Assembly (NCBI GenBank): GCA_964653595.1
Contig: CAZZHH010000002.1
Span: forward strand, 1-64,000
DNA length: 64,000 nucleotides
From: JBAXTE01 sp964653595
GTDB taxonomy: Bacteria > Bacteroidota > Bacteroidia > Bacteroidales > WCHB1-69
Direction: 5' to 3'
Part shown: positions 55,178-64,000 of the stretch, one piece after another
Numbering within the stretch: position 1 is the first letter of the stretch
Layout: every line of letters begins with the position of its first letter
Notes under the pieces: generated by a model
Databases searched by the model: none
What the model was told of the DNA's origin: nothing
Seen by the model: only the letters and a program-made list of their open reading frames with translations
Made by a program: the position numbers and the translations under genes

Positions 55178-55906
55178 ATGCTGGTTAAAACACATGGCAT
55201 CCTTTTGTATAAGGTAAAATTCTCCGAAACAAGTTTGATTTTTCATCTTTTAACTCCCGAAATGGGCGTTAAAGCTTTTATGGTAAAAGGAGTTAGATCT
55301 AAAAAATCTAAGTTTTCTGTAGCCATGTTTGAATATATGAATTTACTCGATGTTGTTGCATCCCAAGGTGTTAAATCCGATTTTTTAACAGTTCGTGAAG
55401 TGGGTTTTTGTAACAACGCTCCATTTCAGTCTTTAGACCCTATTCGCAACTCCATTCTCATCTTTCTAGCTGAGTTTCTTCATAAATCACTGGTAAAATC
55501 TGTCCCCGATCAATCTCTTTATTATTTCGTAGATCAATCTATACGCATTTTTTCTCAAATGAAAAGTCCTATCCCAGATTTTCACCTTTGGTTTATTACC
55601 AAAATATCGCAATATCTGGGTATTATTCCGAAAAATAACTTTAGCGCCAGTTACTCTCATTTTAGTATTGCTAATTCGCAGTTTGTCATACCAACTAAAA
55701 ATGAGGAGGGGCTTTTCTCTTTGTCTTCGTCTCAACTTCTTCATTATTATCTTTCCTCTTCTATTGATGACCTTTCAAAAAAATCGGTCCCATTAAGTTT
55801 TCGAAATCAATTTTTAGACGAAATGTTGTTTTTTTATCGGTATCATCATGAGCATTTTCACGGACTTAAATCACACGAAATATTAAAGTCAATTTTCCAT
55901 GGATGA
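55178..55906 (+). CDS. recO: DNA repair protein RecO
   Basis: A 242-residue recombination mediator. The N-terminal OB-fold has HGILLYKVKFSETSLIFHLLT and KAFMVKGVRSKKSKFSVAMFE, typical of RecO. It helps RecR load RecA onto SSB-coated DNA. Cysteine ligands for a zinc finger are not seen, which is usual in this phylum. It follows porZ by 6 nt and is probably co-transcribed with it. Confidence 0.92.
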   Translation: MLVKTHGILLYKVKFSETSLIFHLLTPEMGVKAFMVKGVRSKKSKFSVAMFEYMNLLDVVASQGVKSDFLTVREVGFCNNAPFQSLDPIRNSILIFLAEFLHKSLVKSVPDQSLYYFVDQSIRIFSQMKSPIPDFHLWFITKISQYLGIIPKNNFSASYSHFSIANSQFVIPTKNEEGLFSLSSSQLLHYYLSSSIDDLSKKSVPLSFRNQFLDEMLFFYRYHHEHFHGLKSHEILKSIFHG

Positions 55907-55980
55907 TACCAGGAAGATTGAATTTTAAAATAAAATTACTGTAAATGTATTTTATTGTGTCAAATTAATATTAAACAACG

Positions 55981-56226
55981 ATGAGTGAACAATATAGTAA
56001 CCAACAAAACAATCCATTACATGGTGTTACGTTAGAAATGATTGTAAATAAACTGTATGAACATTATGGATGGGAGGTGCTTGGATATTTGGTTAATGTT
56101 AATTGTTTTAATAATAACCCAAGTTTGAAATCTAGTTTAAAATTTCTACGTAAAACTCCATGGGCTAGAGCAAAGGTGGAAGATCTATACATAGCATTGA
56201 TGGAAAAAGAACAAAAAACTAAATAG
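55981..56226 (+). CDS. VF530 family DNA-binding protein
   Basis: An 81-residue protein of the VF530 (DUF2132) family: NNPLHGVTLEMIVNKLYEHYGW near residue 10-32, then CFNNNPSLKSSLKFLRKTPWARAKVE. The family is small, basic and predicted to bind DNA; its role is unknown. The match covers the full length. Confidence 0.9.
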   Translation: MSEQYSNQQNNPLHGVTLEMIVNKLYEHYGWEVLGYLVNVNCFNNNPSLKSSLKFLRKTPWARAKVEDLYIALMEKEQKTK

Positions 56227-56342
56227 ATTATTATTCAACTACATTATAATACTTTTTTGTTCGTGTTTTTGACGATATTCTATGTTGTAAACCACAAATA
56301 GATAGCAGAATATATGATATTTAATCAAAAATCTTTTAGTTA

Positions 56343-56380
56343 TAACAACAACCAAGTCGGATTAAACTTGGTTGTTGTTA
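56343..56380. terminator. Hairpin between convergent VF530 and ahpC genes
   Basis: TAACAACAACCAAG (56343-56356) pairs perfectly with CTTGGTTGTTGTTA (56367-56380) across a 10-nt loop. It lies between convergent genes. The U-tracts are short, so either function or direction remains uncertain. Confidence 0.65.
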
Positions 56381-56418
56381 ATTGAAAACTTAAATCTTGA
56401 GAGATTGGATGTGAATTT

Positions 56419-56967
56419 TTATAAAGTTTTCTCCCCTTTTTTCCAATTGCAAGGGGTTAATCCACCGTTTTGAAAAGCTTCCACTAAGCGAACTACCTCT
56501 TCAATGTTTCTGCCCACAGAGAGGTCGTTTACGCTTACATGGCGGATGATTCCTTGCGGATCAACGATGTATGTTGTGCGGTAGGCCACCTTCGTATTTA
56601 CTTCCAAAATGCCAAGTTCCTCTGCTAGTGATTTGGATGTGTCTGCCAACATTGGAAACGATAGCTCTTTTAAATCTGGATGGCTGTTTCTCCATGCTAA
56701 GTGCACGAAGTGACTATCGGTAGAAGCGCCTATTAATACAGTGTTGCTGGCTGCAAGCTTGGATGAGATTTCGTTGAACCCTGCTATTTCGGTCGGACAG
56801 ACAAAGGTGAAATCCATTGGCCACCAAAACATCACCATCCATTTTCCTTCAAGGATGTGATCTTGGTTGGTTATTTGTTCAAACTCTTTGCCCATCTCTC
56901 TCGATACGCATGCTGTCTTTGAAAATTCGGGAAATTTTGATCCTACTGATAACATTCTATTTTCCAT
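56419..56967 (-). CDS. ahpC: AhpC-type peroxiredoxin
   Basis: A 182-residue 2-Cys-type peroxiredoxin starting MENRMLSVGSKFPEF. The peroxidatic Cys is in PMDFTFVCPTEI near residue 54, and a resolving Cys may be the one in GGLTPCNWKKGE near 174. It reduces hydrogen peroxide and alkyl hydroperoxides. The ATG at 56965-56967 is chosen; the upstream in-frame start at 57024 would overlap the promoter. An OxyR-like site upstream suggests peroxide induction. Confidence 0.9.
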   Translation of the reverse strand: MENRMLSVGSKFPEFSKTACVSREMGKEFEQITNQDHILEGKWMVMFWWPMDFTFVCPTEIAGFNEISSKLAASNTVLIGASTDSHFVHLAWRNSHPDLKELSFPMLADTSKSLAEELGILEVNTKVAYRTTYIVDPQGIIRHVSVNDLSVGRNIEEVVRLVEAFQNGGLTPCNWKKGEKTL

Positions 56968-56996
56968 AATATAATTTTGTTTATTTATTTTTTCTG

Positions 56997-57072
56997 TAAA
57001 GGTAAGAACATTCAATTTTATCAAACAAATAGAAAATTTCTATCGATTTATTGCTTTTTTCTATTATAGAAA
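56997..57072 (-). promoter_or_regulatory. ahpC: ahpC promoter with OxyR-like palindromes
   Basis: On the minus strand a near -7 box TACCTTTA (56997-57004) is preceded by TTTG (57026-57029). Next comes ATAGAAA-A-TTTCTAT (57029-57043), a perfect palindrome that fits OxyR's ATAG-N7-CTAT half-site. A second palindrome TTTCTAT-T-ATAGAAA lies at 57058-57072. The position suits an activator. Confidence 0.5.
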
Positions 57073-57243
57073 CGCTGTTTTCGTAAATCAAATTATCTAG
57101 AAGTCTGTAAATGTCATATAGAATATATTTCTTTCATATAAACATTTTTTTTAACTTACTTTTATCATTCATAATTATAATTAAAACGAAGTACTTTCAA
57201 TGAAAAATTAATCTATCACTAGTGTTAGTTCAAAAAAAATGGT

Positions 57244-57251
57244 TAATTTTG
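57244..57251 (+). promoter_or_regulatory. Putative -7 box of GT2 gene
   Basis: TAATTTTG matches TAnnTTTG, 16 nt ahead of the ATG at 57268. The -33 element is unclear. Confidence 0.4.
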
Positions 57252-57267
57252 CAAAAAAACAACAAAC

Positions 57268-58059
57268 ATGGACGACATTCCTTCCGAACCTGACTCTGTA
57301 CCGAAACGGGCTCCGTTAATCAGTATTATCACTGTGGTTTACAATAGCCAACAGTTTTTAGAAGCAACTATTCAAAGTATAGCCTGCCAGCAATCAACCA
57401 ATTACGAATTCATTATTATTGACGGTGGTTCAACCGATGGGACTTTAGAAATCATTAAAAAATATCCCGACATTGTTACTCATTGGATAAGCGAGCCTGA
57501 TAAAGGATTGTACGATGCCATGAATAAAGGGCTAAAGATTTCTACAGGGGATTACGTCTGGTTTATCAATTCTGGAGATAAAATTTACGAAGAAAATACC
57601 ATTTCATTAATCGAAGCTATCGCCAATCATAACTTATATCCGGATGTTATTTATGGTGAGACTGTGATAATCGACAACGAAGATAAGGAGATTGGAATGC
57701 GTCGATTGTCGACACCAGAAGTGCTCACATGGCGAAAATTGATAGACGGATTAGTAGTATGTCATCAAGCAATATTGGTTAAAAGAACCAATGCTCCCAA
57801 TTATAATCTTAAGTATAAAATATCTGCTGATTATGACTGGATATTAACTTCTTTGAAAATGGCAAAATCGATTGAAAATTCGAGACTGATATTGGCTAAA
57901 TATCTAGATAATGGTTTGTCAAAGAACAATATTCCAAAGGCATTAAAGGAGCGATTTATAGTGATGAACAGGAATTTTGGTTTCGCCAAAACCGCAGCAA
58001 ATCATCTCATGATTGCGATTCGCTTTTTCAAATATGTTATTCGAAATCATCGTTATTAA
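57268..58059 (+). CDS. Glycosyltransferase family 2 (GT-A)
   Basis: A 263-residue GT-A enzyme. It has the PLISIITVVYNSQQFLEATIQSI start near 17, EFIIIDGGSTDGT near 49 and the DxD-like SEPDKGLYDAMNKGL near 77, followed by WFINSGDKIYEE. It resembles colanic-acid-type transferases (WcaA-like) of polysaccharide synthesis. Its TAA overlaps the next ATG (TAATG), so the two proteins are made together. Confidence 0.9.
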   Translation: MDDIPSEPDSVPKRAPLISIITVVYNSQQFLEATIQSIACQQSTNYEFIIIDGGSTDGTLEIIKKYPDIVTHWISEPDKGLYDAMNKGLKISTGDYVWFINSGDKIYEENTISLIEAIANHNLYPDVIYGETVIIDNEDKEIGMRRLSTPEVLTWRKLIDGLVVCHQAILVKRTNAPNYNLKYKISADYDWILTSLKMAKSIENSRLILAKYLDNGLSKNNIPKALKERFIVMNRNFGFAKTAANHLMIAIRFFKYVIRNHRY

Positions 58060-59408
58060 TGAGTTATATTCAATTTCTTCGCAATGTTGCTCACACCAGT
58101 CCTCAAGATATTGCAATTATAGATTGCGACCATATTTCTTATACTTATCAGCAACTTATTGATAAAACGGATTTTTGGATTTCTGAAATTTCAAATATCG
58201 TCTCTCCATCGATGGTTGTTGGAGTTTATGGTGATTTTAATATTCAGACCGTCTCTTTATTCCTTTCCTTGATAGAGTTAAAAGCGGTTATTGTTCCTTT
58301 ATCTATTCAAAATAAAGATATTGATAGCAAAAAGGAGATTGCCGAAATAGAGTTGTTTATTGATACTACTCAAGAGGATGATAATTTTACATTTACTGGT
58401 AAACGATCTGATCATCCCCTTTTTGATACACTTAAGACTTTGTCTCATCCTGGTATTATTATTTTCTCTTCAGGGTCCACTGGTGAGCCAAAAGCAGCAC
58501 TGCATGATTTCACATACTTATTGTCGAAATTTCAAAAACCAAGAGCCCCCTATCGAAGCATCGTTTTTTTACTTTTCGATCATTGGGGTGGCATAAATAC
58601 GTTGTTACATATTTTATCTTGTGGCGGTACTGCTTGTTTTCCAAAGCAACGAAGTGCAGAATATATTTGTAGGTTAATTGAACAATATAGCATTAATCTT
58701 TTGCCGTCTACTCCTACTTTTTTGAATCTTATGTTGATTAATCAAGCTTATAAAAACTATGATTTAACCTCTTTGTCATTAATCACGTATGGCACTGAAT
58801 CGATGCCAGAAGCTACGTTGTTACGTTTAAATCAGGAGTTTCCATGGGTTGCTTTTAAACAAACCTATGGTCTCACCGAGTTAGGGGTAATGAGAACTGT
58901 TTCAAAATCGAACCAATCTCTTTGGCTTAAAGTAGGAGGGGAGGATTATCAAACAAAAGTGGTGGATGGACGATTCTATATTCGCACTAAATCATCCATC
59001 ATCGGCTATTTAAATGCACCATCTCCTTTTGATGCTGAGGGCTGGTACAATACTGGAGACCAAGTGGAAGTTGACGGAGAGTGGATTAAGTTTTTGGGAA
59101 GAGAAAGCGATATTATTAATGTTGGTGGTCAAAAAGTGTTCCCAGCCGAAGTGGAATCTACTATTTTGTCGCTCCCATGGGTAGCAGATTGTGTTGCATT
59201 TGGAGAAAAAAATCCAATTACCGGGATGAATGTGAGTTGTAAAATTGTTCTTTCCAAAAAACACGATGTGCCAGAAAAACCGCAACTAGAGGTAAAAAAA
59301 TGGTGCAAACAAAAAATGGAATCCTTTAAAATTCCAGTAAGAATTTTAATCATAGAAGCTACCGAGTTTAACCAAAGGTTTAAAAAAAATAGAGATATTA
59401 AAGGATAA
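58059..59408 (+). CDS. AMP-binding (acyl-CoA ligase-like) enzyme
   Basis: A 449-residue class I adenylate-forming enzyme. IIIFSSGSTGEPKAALHDF near 136 is the ATP-binding loop, KQTYGLTELGVMR near 267 the A5 motif, and GWYNTGDQVEVDGEWIKFLGRESDIINVGG near 328 (in two parts) the hinge. A C-terminal Lys is in RFKKNRDIKG. It activates a carboxylate as an AMP ester. It is coupled to a GT2 gene by a 1-nt overlap, so acylation of a glycan intermediate is a reasonable guess, but the substrate is unknown. Confidence 0.87.
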   Translation: MSYIQFLRNVAHTSPQDIAIIDCDHISYTYQQLIDKTDFWISEISNIVSPSMVVGVYGDFNIQTVSLFLSLIELKAVIVPLSIQNKDIDSKKEIAEIELFIDTTQEDDNFTFTGKRSDHPLFDTLKTLSHPGIIIFSSGSTGEPKAALHDFTYLLSKFQKPRAPYRSIVFLLFDHWGGINTLLHILSCGGTACFPKQRSAEYICRLIEQYSINLLPSTPTFLNLMLINQAYKNYDLTSLSLITYGTESMPEATLLRLNQEFPWVAFKQTYGLTELGVMRTVSKSNQSLWLKVGGEDYQTKVVDGRFYIRTKSSIIGYLNAPSPFDAEGWYNTGDQVEVDGEWIKFLGRESDIINVGGQKVFPAEVESTILSLPWVADCVAFGEKNPITGMNVSCKIVLSKKHDVPEKPQLEVKKWCKQKMESFKIPVRILIIEATEFNQRFKKNRDIKG

Positions 59409-59457
59409 TACGGATTTATCCATCCTCATAAGTAATATTCATCTTAGAAGTTCTTGG

Positions 59458-59952
59458 TTACTTTTTACTCCAATTTAGGGTAGAAAAAATGGCGATCAGG
59501 TGTTCCATGTCTTCCTTGTTATTAGCATTGCCAAAGAGGTGCAAAAACTCGTCGCCACCACTTGAATATTTGTTTTGTAACACCATTTCTATAAAATACG
59601 TTTCATTACAATGATAAACATTCCATTCATTTTCATCACCAAAGATAGTAGTTTTTCGTTTAGATTCTTTGCAACTTGACTTTGATTTGCCAAAATTACT
59701 TGGATGATTACCTAAATATATACCGGCGGTAAGTAGCTCTTTTTTGTTTGTATCCATAGGTAAAATATAGAAAATATCATAATCGGGTCCCATGTTTTTC
59801 TGAATTATATACTTATCAGGAATGGAAATCTCTAACTGGGTGTCAGGTAAAAGTGTTGATTTTAAGGATTTTATGTATGCTTTATCAAGATTCGGAGTAC
59901 ATGCAATACCGAACAGCCCAATAAAAACCAGTATGCTATACATTGTTTTCAT
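59458..59952 (-). CDS. Hypothetical lipoprotein
   Basis: A 164-residue predicted lipoprotein with the lipobox FGIAC at Cys18 after a short hydrophobic segment. The mature part is mixed, with conserved-looking YIIQKNMGPDYDIFYILP and NKYSSGGDEFLHLFGN segments. I recognise no family. A minus-strand near -7 box (TATCTTTA) lies upstream at about 59980. It is convergent with the AMP-binding gene, with a gap of 49 nt. Confidence 0.7.
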   Translation of the reverse strand: MKTMYSILVFIGLFGIACTPNLDKAYIKSLKSTLLPDTQLEISIPDKYIIQKNMGPDYDIFYILPMDTNKKELLTAGIYLGNHPSNFGKSKSSCKESKRKTTIFGDENEWNVYHCNETYFIEMVLQNKYSSGGDEFLHLFGNANNKEDMEHLIAIFSTLNWSKK

Positions 59953-60029
59953 ATCGTTTGAATGTTATGATTTGAATTGTAAAGATAGTTTTTTTTTGCT
60001 CTTGAAAGTCGCTGGTTTTTGATTGAATT

Positions 60030-60060
60030 AAAAAAGGAAGCCTTTCGGACTTCCTTTTTT
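60030..60060 (-). terminator. Rho-independent terminator of nifJ
   Basis: AAAAAAGGAAG (60030-60040) pairs perfectly with CTTCCTTTTTT (60050-60060) across a 9-nt loop. It lies 72 nt after the nifJ stop on the minus strand. Confidence 0.72.
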
Positions 60061-60132
60061 ATATTGAAAAATATGATTGCTATCAACTAACGACTTTTGA
60101 ATTATTAGTCATTAGGTTGCTGACAGAATTTG

Positions 60133-63100
60133 TTATTCTTCTTTTGCTAAGCGAGCATATTGTTTGTATCTCCACTCTGCATTATCTTGAGTGATTTTAA
60201 ACAGCTCTTTAGCTTCTTGAGGGAATGTTTTTAGCAATGAGCTATAACGTACTTCACTCAAAATAAATTCTTGGAATTTGCTCCAATCTGGTTCTTTGCT
60301 ATCTAAAACAAAGCCATTTTGTCCTTTTTCTTCCAACTCTGGATTAAATCTCCATAAGTGCCAGTAACCGCATTCTACTGCCAATTTTTCTTCGTGTTGA
60401 GTACGGCTCATTCCAGTTTTTAAACCATGATTAATACAAGGAGCATATGCAATAACGATAGATGGACCGTTAAATGCTTCTGCTTCTTTTATGGCTTTGA
60501 AATATTGCGATTGGCTTGCACCCATAGCTACTTGAGCTACATACACATATCCATAAGATTTAGCAATTAATCCTAAATCTTTTTTGCGGATTTTCTTACC
60601 AGAAGTTGCAAATTTAGCTACTGCACCAGCAGGGGTTGCTTTCGACGATTGACCACCTGTGTTGCTATATACTTCGGTATCCATTACCAAAATATTGATA
60701 TCTTCGCCGCTAGCCAACACATGGTCTAAGCCACCAAATCCGATATCATAAGCCCAACCGTCACCACCGAATACCCAGTGAGATTTTTTTGCAAGATATT
60801 GTTTTAGTTCAAGAATCTCTTTGCAGTAACTACAATCACATTTTGAAGCCAATACTACTATTTGATCTCCAATTTTTTTGCTTTCTAGAGCATTATCGCG
60901 GTTGTCTATCCATTGTTGGAATAAGCCTTTAAGTTCTGCTGAACAGCAGTTGCAACCAGCAATGGCTTCTTCCATAATACGTTGGATGCGTTCACGCATT
61001 TGACGAGTAGCTACTGCCATTCCAAATCCAAATTCTGCGTTGTCTTCAAACAAAGAGTTAGCCCATGCTGGACCAAAACCACTTTTGTTGTTTTTGCAAT
61101 ATGGAGTTGCAGGAGCAGATCCACCATAAATAGAAGAACATCCAGTAGCATTAGCAACCGTCATTTGTTCTCCAAATAATTGTGTGATGGTCTTGATGTA
61201 AGGAGTTTCTCCACAACCAGCGCAAGCACCCGAAAATTCGAATAAAGGTTGAGCAAATTGACTATTTTTAATATTCAATGACTTGTCAATTAAATGGTCT
61301 TTATAGGTAACTTTTTCTTGTGAATAGTTCCAATTTTCTGTTTGTCCCAGTTGGCTTTCCAATGATTTCATAACCAAAGCTTTTGTTTTTGCTGGACATA
61401 CATCCGCGCAATTACCACAACCGGTACAATCTAAAACAGAGACTTGAACTCTAAAGTGCATTCCAGCCATTTCTTTAGGAGCTTTGATGTCGATGGTATT
61501 CATGCTAGAAGGAGCATTTTTTAACTCATCATCAGTCATTACCACTGGACGAATAGCAGCGTGAGGACAAACTAGAGAACATTGGTTACATTGAATACAG
61601 TTTTCAGACAACCATTCAGGAACATCTACCGCTACTCCACGTTTTTCGTATGCAGTAGTTCCTGCAGGGAATGTGCCATCTTCGTAGCCAAGAAAAGCAC
61701 TTACAGGAAGATCGTTACCTCTTTGTCCAACCATTGGCTCAACTACATTTTTAATGAAGTCTGGAATGTTTCGAGTGTCTTTTTCCGATTTTAATTCAAT
61801 ATTAGCCCATTCAGTGGGAATATCAACTTTAACTACATTGCTACCTTTATCTACAGCAGCATTGTTCATGTTTACTATTTTTTCACCTTTACTTCCATAA
61901 GATTTAACGATGAATTTCTTCATTTGCTCTACGGCAAGATCGTAAGGAATTACTCCAGAAATTTTGAAAAATGCGGATTGTAAAATAGTGTTGGTGCGAT
62001 TTCCTAAACCAATTTCAACAGCTATCGAGGTTGCATCAATAATGTACATGCTGATATTGTTGCTAGCAAGATATTTTTTTACATTATCAGGTAAATGTTT
62101 TTTGGTCTCTTCTACACTCCAAGGAGAATTATAAAGGAAAGTGCCACCTTTTTTTAAACCTCTTAAACAGTCGTATTTGTTAAGATATGCAGGAACGTGA
62201 ACTGCTACGAAATCTGGAGTTCCAACTAAGTATGGTGCTTTAATTGGGTGATCGCCAAAACGTAAATGAGAACAGGTGTACCCACCCGATTTCTTACTGT
62301 CGTAATCGAAATAAGCTTGGCTGTATTTGTCGGTATTGTCGCCAATGATTTTGATTGAGTTTTTATTTGCTCCTACTGTTCCGTCAGCACCTAAACCATA
62401 GAATTTTGCTTCAAAGGTGCCTTTTGGTAAAATAGAAAATTCTGGCAATACAGGTAATGATTTAAAGGTAACATCATCTACAATACCAATAGTAAATTGA
62501 TTTTTTGGTTCTGATGCTTCTAAATTGTTGAAAACCGACACAATTTGAGCTGGTGTAGTATCTTTTGAGGATAATCCATAACGTCCGCCAATAATTACTG
62601 GTTTTTGTCCGCATGGAATCTCTTTGCTAGTTGCAAATGCTTCTACGATATCTAAGTATAATGGATCTCCATTAGCGCCAGTTTCTTTGGTTCGGTCTAA
62701 AACGCAAATGCGTTTTGCTGATTTAGGCATTACTGCCATTAAGTATTTTACTGAAAATGGACGATAGAGATGAACAACTATCAATCCTGTTTTTTTGCCT
62801 TCAGCGTTCAATTTGTCTACTACGGTCTTGATGGTTTCTGTAACAGATCCCATAGCTACAAGAACATCAGTTGCATCTTGCGCACCATAATAAGTAAATG
62901 GAGCATATTGACGACCAGTGATTTTGCTGATCTCTTTCATGTAATTTGCAACGATATCTGGAATTGCATCATGAAATTTATTTTGAAGCTCACGAGTTTG
63001 GAAGTAGATATCTGGATTTTGTGCAGTACCTCTTGTTACAGAATTTTCAGGGTTTAATGCACGATCCCTAAATGCTTTAAGCTGATCCATGTCAATTAGC

Positions 63101-63684
63101 TTTGCTACCGCTTCTTGATTGGTGCTTTCTACTTTTTGTATTTCGTGTGAAGTACGGAATCCATCAAAGAAGTGCAAGAATGGAACTCGTCCTTTGATTG
63201 CTGCTAAGTGAGCAATAGGAGCTATGTCCATAATCTCTTGAACCGAACCAGTTGCCAACATAGCAAAACCGGTTTGGCGTGTGCTCATTACATCTGAATG
63301 ATCTCCAAAAATGGATAATGCTTGTGCTGCTAAAGCACGTGCTGAAACGTGAAAAACACCAGGAAGTAATTCGCCAGAAATTTTATACATGTTAGGAATC
63401 ATCAACAGTAGCCCTTGAGAAGCAGTATAGGTTGATGTAAGGGCGCCAGCTTGCAACGATCCATGTACTGCACCTGCTGCACCTGCTTCTGATTGCATTT
63501 CTACTACCTTAATAATGTCGCCAAATATGTTTTTTCTTTTGTATGATGCCCACTCATCAATGTATTCTGCCATGGTTGAAGATGGAGTAATGGGATAAAT
63601 TGCGGAAACTTCGCTAAACATGTACGCTACATGTGCTGCTGCGTAATTTCCGTCACATGTGAGAAATTTGCTTTTTTCTTCCAT
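60133..63684 (-). CDS. nifJ: Pyruvate:ferredoxin (flavodoxin) oxidoreductase
   Basis: A single-chain 1183-residue enzyme. It has the N-terminal YPITPSSTMAEYIDEWA pyrimidine-binding domain, then the gamma and delta domains with [4Fe-4S] motifs CIQCNQCSLVCPHAA near 700 and CTGCGNCADVCPAKTKAL near 756. The C-terminal TPP domain has CAGCGETP near 833 and the motif GDGWAYDIGFGGLDHVL near 970. Cys-rich CNCCSAEL and CDCSYC segments are also present. It oxidises pyruvate to acetyl-CoA and CO2 and reduces ferredoxin. This marks an anaerobic metabolism, and the ferredoxin could feed the Qmo-like complex. Confidence 0.96.
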   Translation of the reverse strand: MEEKSKFLTCDGNYAAAHVAYMFSEVSAIYPITPSSTMAEYIDEWASYKRKNIFGDIIKVVEMQSEAGAAGAVHGSLQAGALTSTYTASQGLLLMIPNMYKISGELLPGVFHVSARALAAQALSIFGDHSDVMSTRQTGFAMLATGSVQEIMDIAPIAHLAAIKGRVPFLHFFDGFRTSHEIQKVESTNQEAVAKLIDMDQLKAFRDRALNPENSVTRGTAQNPDIYFQTRELQNKFHDAIPDIVANYMKEISKITGRQYAPFTYYGAQDATDVLVAMGSVTETIKTVVDKLNAEGKKTGLIVVHLYRPFSVKYLMAVMPKSAKRICVLDRTKETGANGDPLYLDIVEAFATSKEIPCGQKPVIIGGRYGLSSKDTTPAQIVSVFNNLEASEPKNQFTIGIVDDVTFKSLPVLPEFSILPKGTFEAKFYGLGADGTVGANKNSIKIIGDNTDKYSQAYFDYDSKKSGGYTCSHLRFGDHPIKAPYLVGTPDFVAVHVPAYLNKYDCLRGLKKGGTFLYNSPWSVEETKKHLPDNVKKYLASNNISMYIIDATSIAVEIGLGNRTNTILQSAFFKISGVIPYDLAVEQMKKFIVKSYGSKGEKIVNMNNAAVDKGSNVVKVDIPTEWANIELKSEKDTRNIPDFIKNVVEPMVGQRGNDLPVSAFLGYEDGTFPAGTTAYEKRGVAVDVPEWLSENCIQCNQCSLVCPHAAIRPVVMTDDELKNAPSSMNTIDIKAPKEMAGMHFRVQVSVLDCTGCGNCADVCPAKTKALVMKSLESQLGQTENWNYSQEKVTYKDHLIDKSLNIKNSQFAQPLFEFSGACAGCGETPYIKTITQLFGEQMTVANATGCSSIYGGSAPATPYCKNNKSGFGPAWANSLFEDNAEFGFGMAVATRQMRERIQRIMEEAIAGCNCCSAELKGLFQQWIDNRDNALESKKIGDQIVVLASKCDCSYCKEILELKQYLAKKSHWVFGGDGWAYDIGFGGLDHVLASGEDINILVMDTEVYSNTGGQSSKATPAGAVAKFATSGKKIRKKDLGLIAKSYGYVYVAQVAMGASQSQYFKAIKEAEAFNGPSIVIAYAPCINHGLKTGMSRTQHEEKLAVECGYWHLWRFNPELEEKGQNGFVLDSKEPDWSKFQEFILSEVRYSSLLKTFPQEAKELFKITQDNAEWRYKQYARLAKEE

Positions 63685-63895
63685 AATAACTATTCTTTAT
63701 ATGATTTAGTAATTTATATGTTTACTCGTTTGAAAATTATTGCGAAGTTAATGATTTTGTTGGAATAATTTTCTGCTTTTTTATCTTTTTAACGAAAGAA
63801 TAACAACCAAAATTAGCTGATTATCAAATATAAAAAGCGATGCTAGGGAAAGTAGGGGTCTTTAAAATGGAATTAAAAAAAAATGGAATATTTTT

Positions 63896-64000
63896 CTAAA
63901 ATTTTGCAACCAGCTCTATTACAAATTTATCAAAATGGTATGAATAGTTACTCATTAAATAATCTTCATAATTCAAACGTAATTCTGCGATAAATTGTTT
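63896..64000 (-). CDS. C-terminal fragment of an unknown protein
   Basis: On the minus strand an open frame runs from the window edge to TAG at 63896-63898, giving 34 residues ending YHFDKFVIELVAKF. It begins KQFIAELRLNYEDYL. The sequence is too short for a family call, and coding by chance cannot be excluded. It lies about 210 nt upstream of nifJ. Confidence 0.4.
   Translation of the reverse strand, partial: KQFIAELRLNYEDYLMSNYSYHFDKFVIELVAKF

Larger units (their letters stand above)
56968..57267. other. ahpC/GT2 divergent intergenic region
   Basis: No gene is seen. The stretch holds the ahpC promoter with OxyR-like palindromes (56997-57072) and the -7 box of the GT2 gene (57244-57251). 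Confidence 0.55.

Noticed and set aside
1..64000. rRNA, tRNA or riboswitch genes
   Set aside because: I looked for tRNA-like cloverleaf ends and conserved rRNA stretches and saw none. A covariance-model scan would be needed to exclude small RNAs.

Overview
The window comes from an AT-rich, anaerobic member of the Bacteroidota. Evidence is the type IX secretion (T9SS) signatures (PorZ, a subtilase with a type A C-terminal sorting domain, a giant adhesin with a type B/CHU_C domain), a SusC-like TonB receptor, repeated Bacteroidota -7 boxes (TAnnTTTG) upstream of genes, and pyruvate:ferredoxin oxidoreductase. Two runs of exactly 100 N show that it is a draft or metagenome-derived scaffold. No rRNA, tRNA, CRISPR array, intact insertion sequence or prophage was seen.

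Layout. 0-2.4 kb: a 5' gene fragment with a signal peptide, DUF2200 and a CPA1-type antiporter. 2.7-5.5 kb: a MarR regulator and a four-module persulfide enzyme (CoA-disulfide reductase-rhodanese-TusA-DsrE2). 5.9-8.8 kb: an OprC/NosA-like copper receptor and an MbnP-like lipoprotein. 8.9-11.0 kb: a DUF134 regulator, a PLP sulfur-amino-acid enzyme and a NifX-like protein. 11.6-19.1 kb: a long minus-strand cluster resembling the Desulfovibrio orange-protein (ORP) locus, with Mrp, OsmC, three more NifX-like proteins, two MinD ATPases carrying ferredoxin domains, DUF89, a MauE/DoxX-like membrane protein, DUF5320, a flavin-binding protein and a second DUF134 regulator. 19.3-20 kb: a Prx6-type peroxiredoxin. 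20.2-27.9 kb: a Qmo/Hdr-like complex (QmoC, two HdrA-like flavoproteins, a stand-alone MvhD-like subunit), a GxxExxY gene between long direct repeats, TusA, DsrE2 and a divergent CRP/FNR regulator.

27.9-38 kb is mostly housekeeping: holA, amn, an HsdR-N protein, the T9SS subtilase, a DUF4010 membrane protein, glutamine synthetase, a methyltransferase and a glycosyltransferase. 38.3-39.2 kb is a decayed methyltransferase. 40.2-50.7 kb is one giant repetitive adhesin interrupted by the two assembly gaps; repeat geometry predicts the missing lengths (286 and 111 nt) and restores one reading frame of about 3,569 codons. 50.8-64 kb carries asnB, porZ, recO, a VF530-family gene, ahpC with an OxyR-like site, a GT2 glycosyltransferase with an acyl-CoA-ligase-like enzyme, a lipoprotein, nifJ and a 3' gene fragment.

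How the parts may work together (inference): the persulfide reductase, TusA and DsrE2 proteins would move sulfane sulfur, and the Qmo-like complex would link electrons from it, or from a soluble donor, to the quinone pool. The ORP-like cluster would build or use a metal-sulfur cofactor. Both DUF134 genes carry the same palindrome at the same distance from their -7 box, which suggests one shared regulon. The GC-rich composition of the Qmo genes suggests horizontal acquisition.
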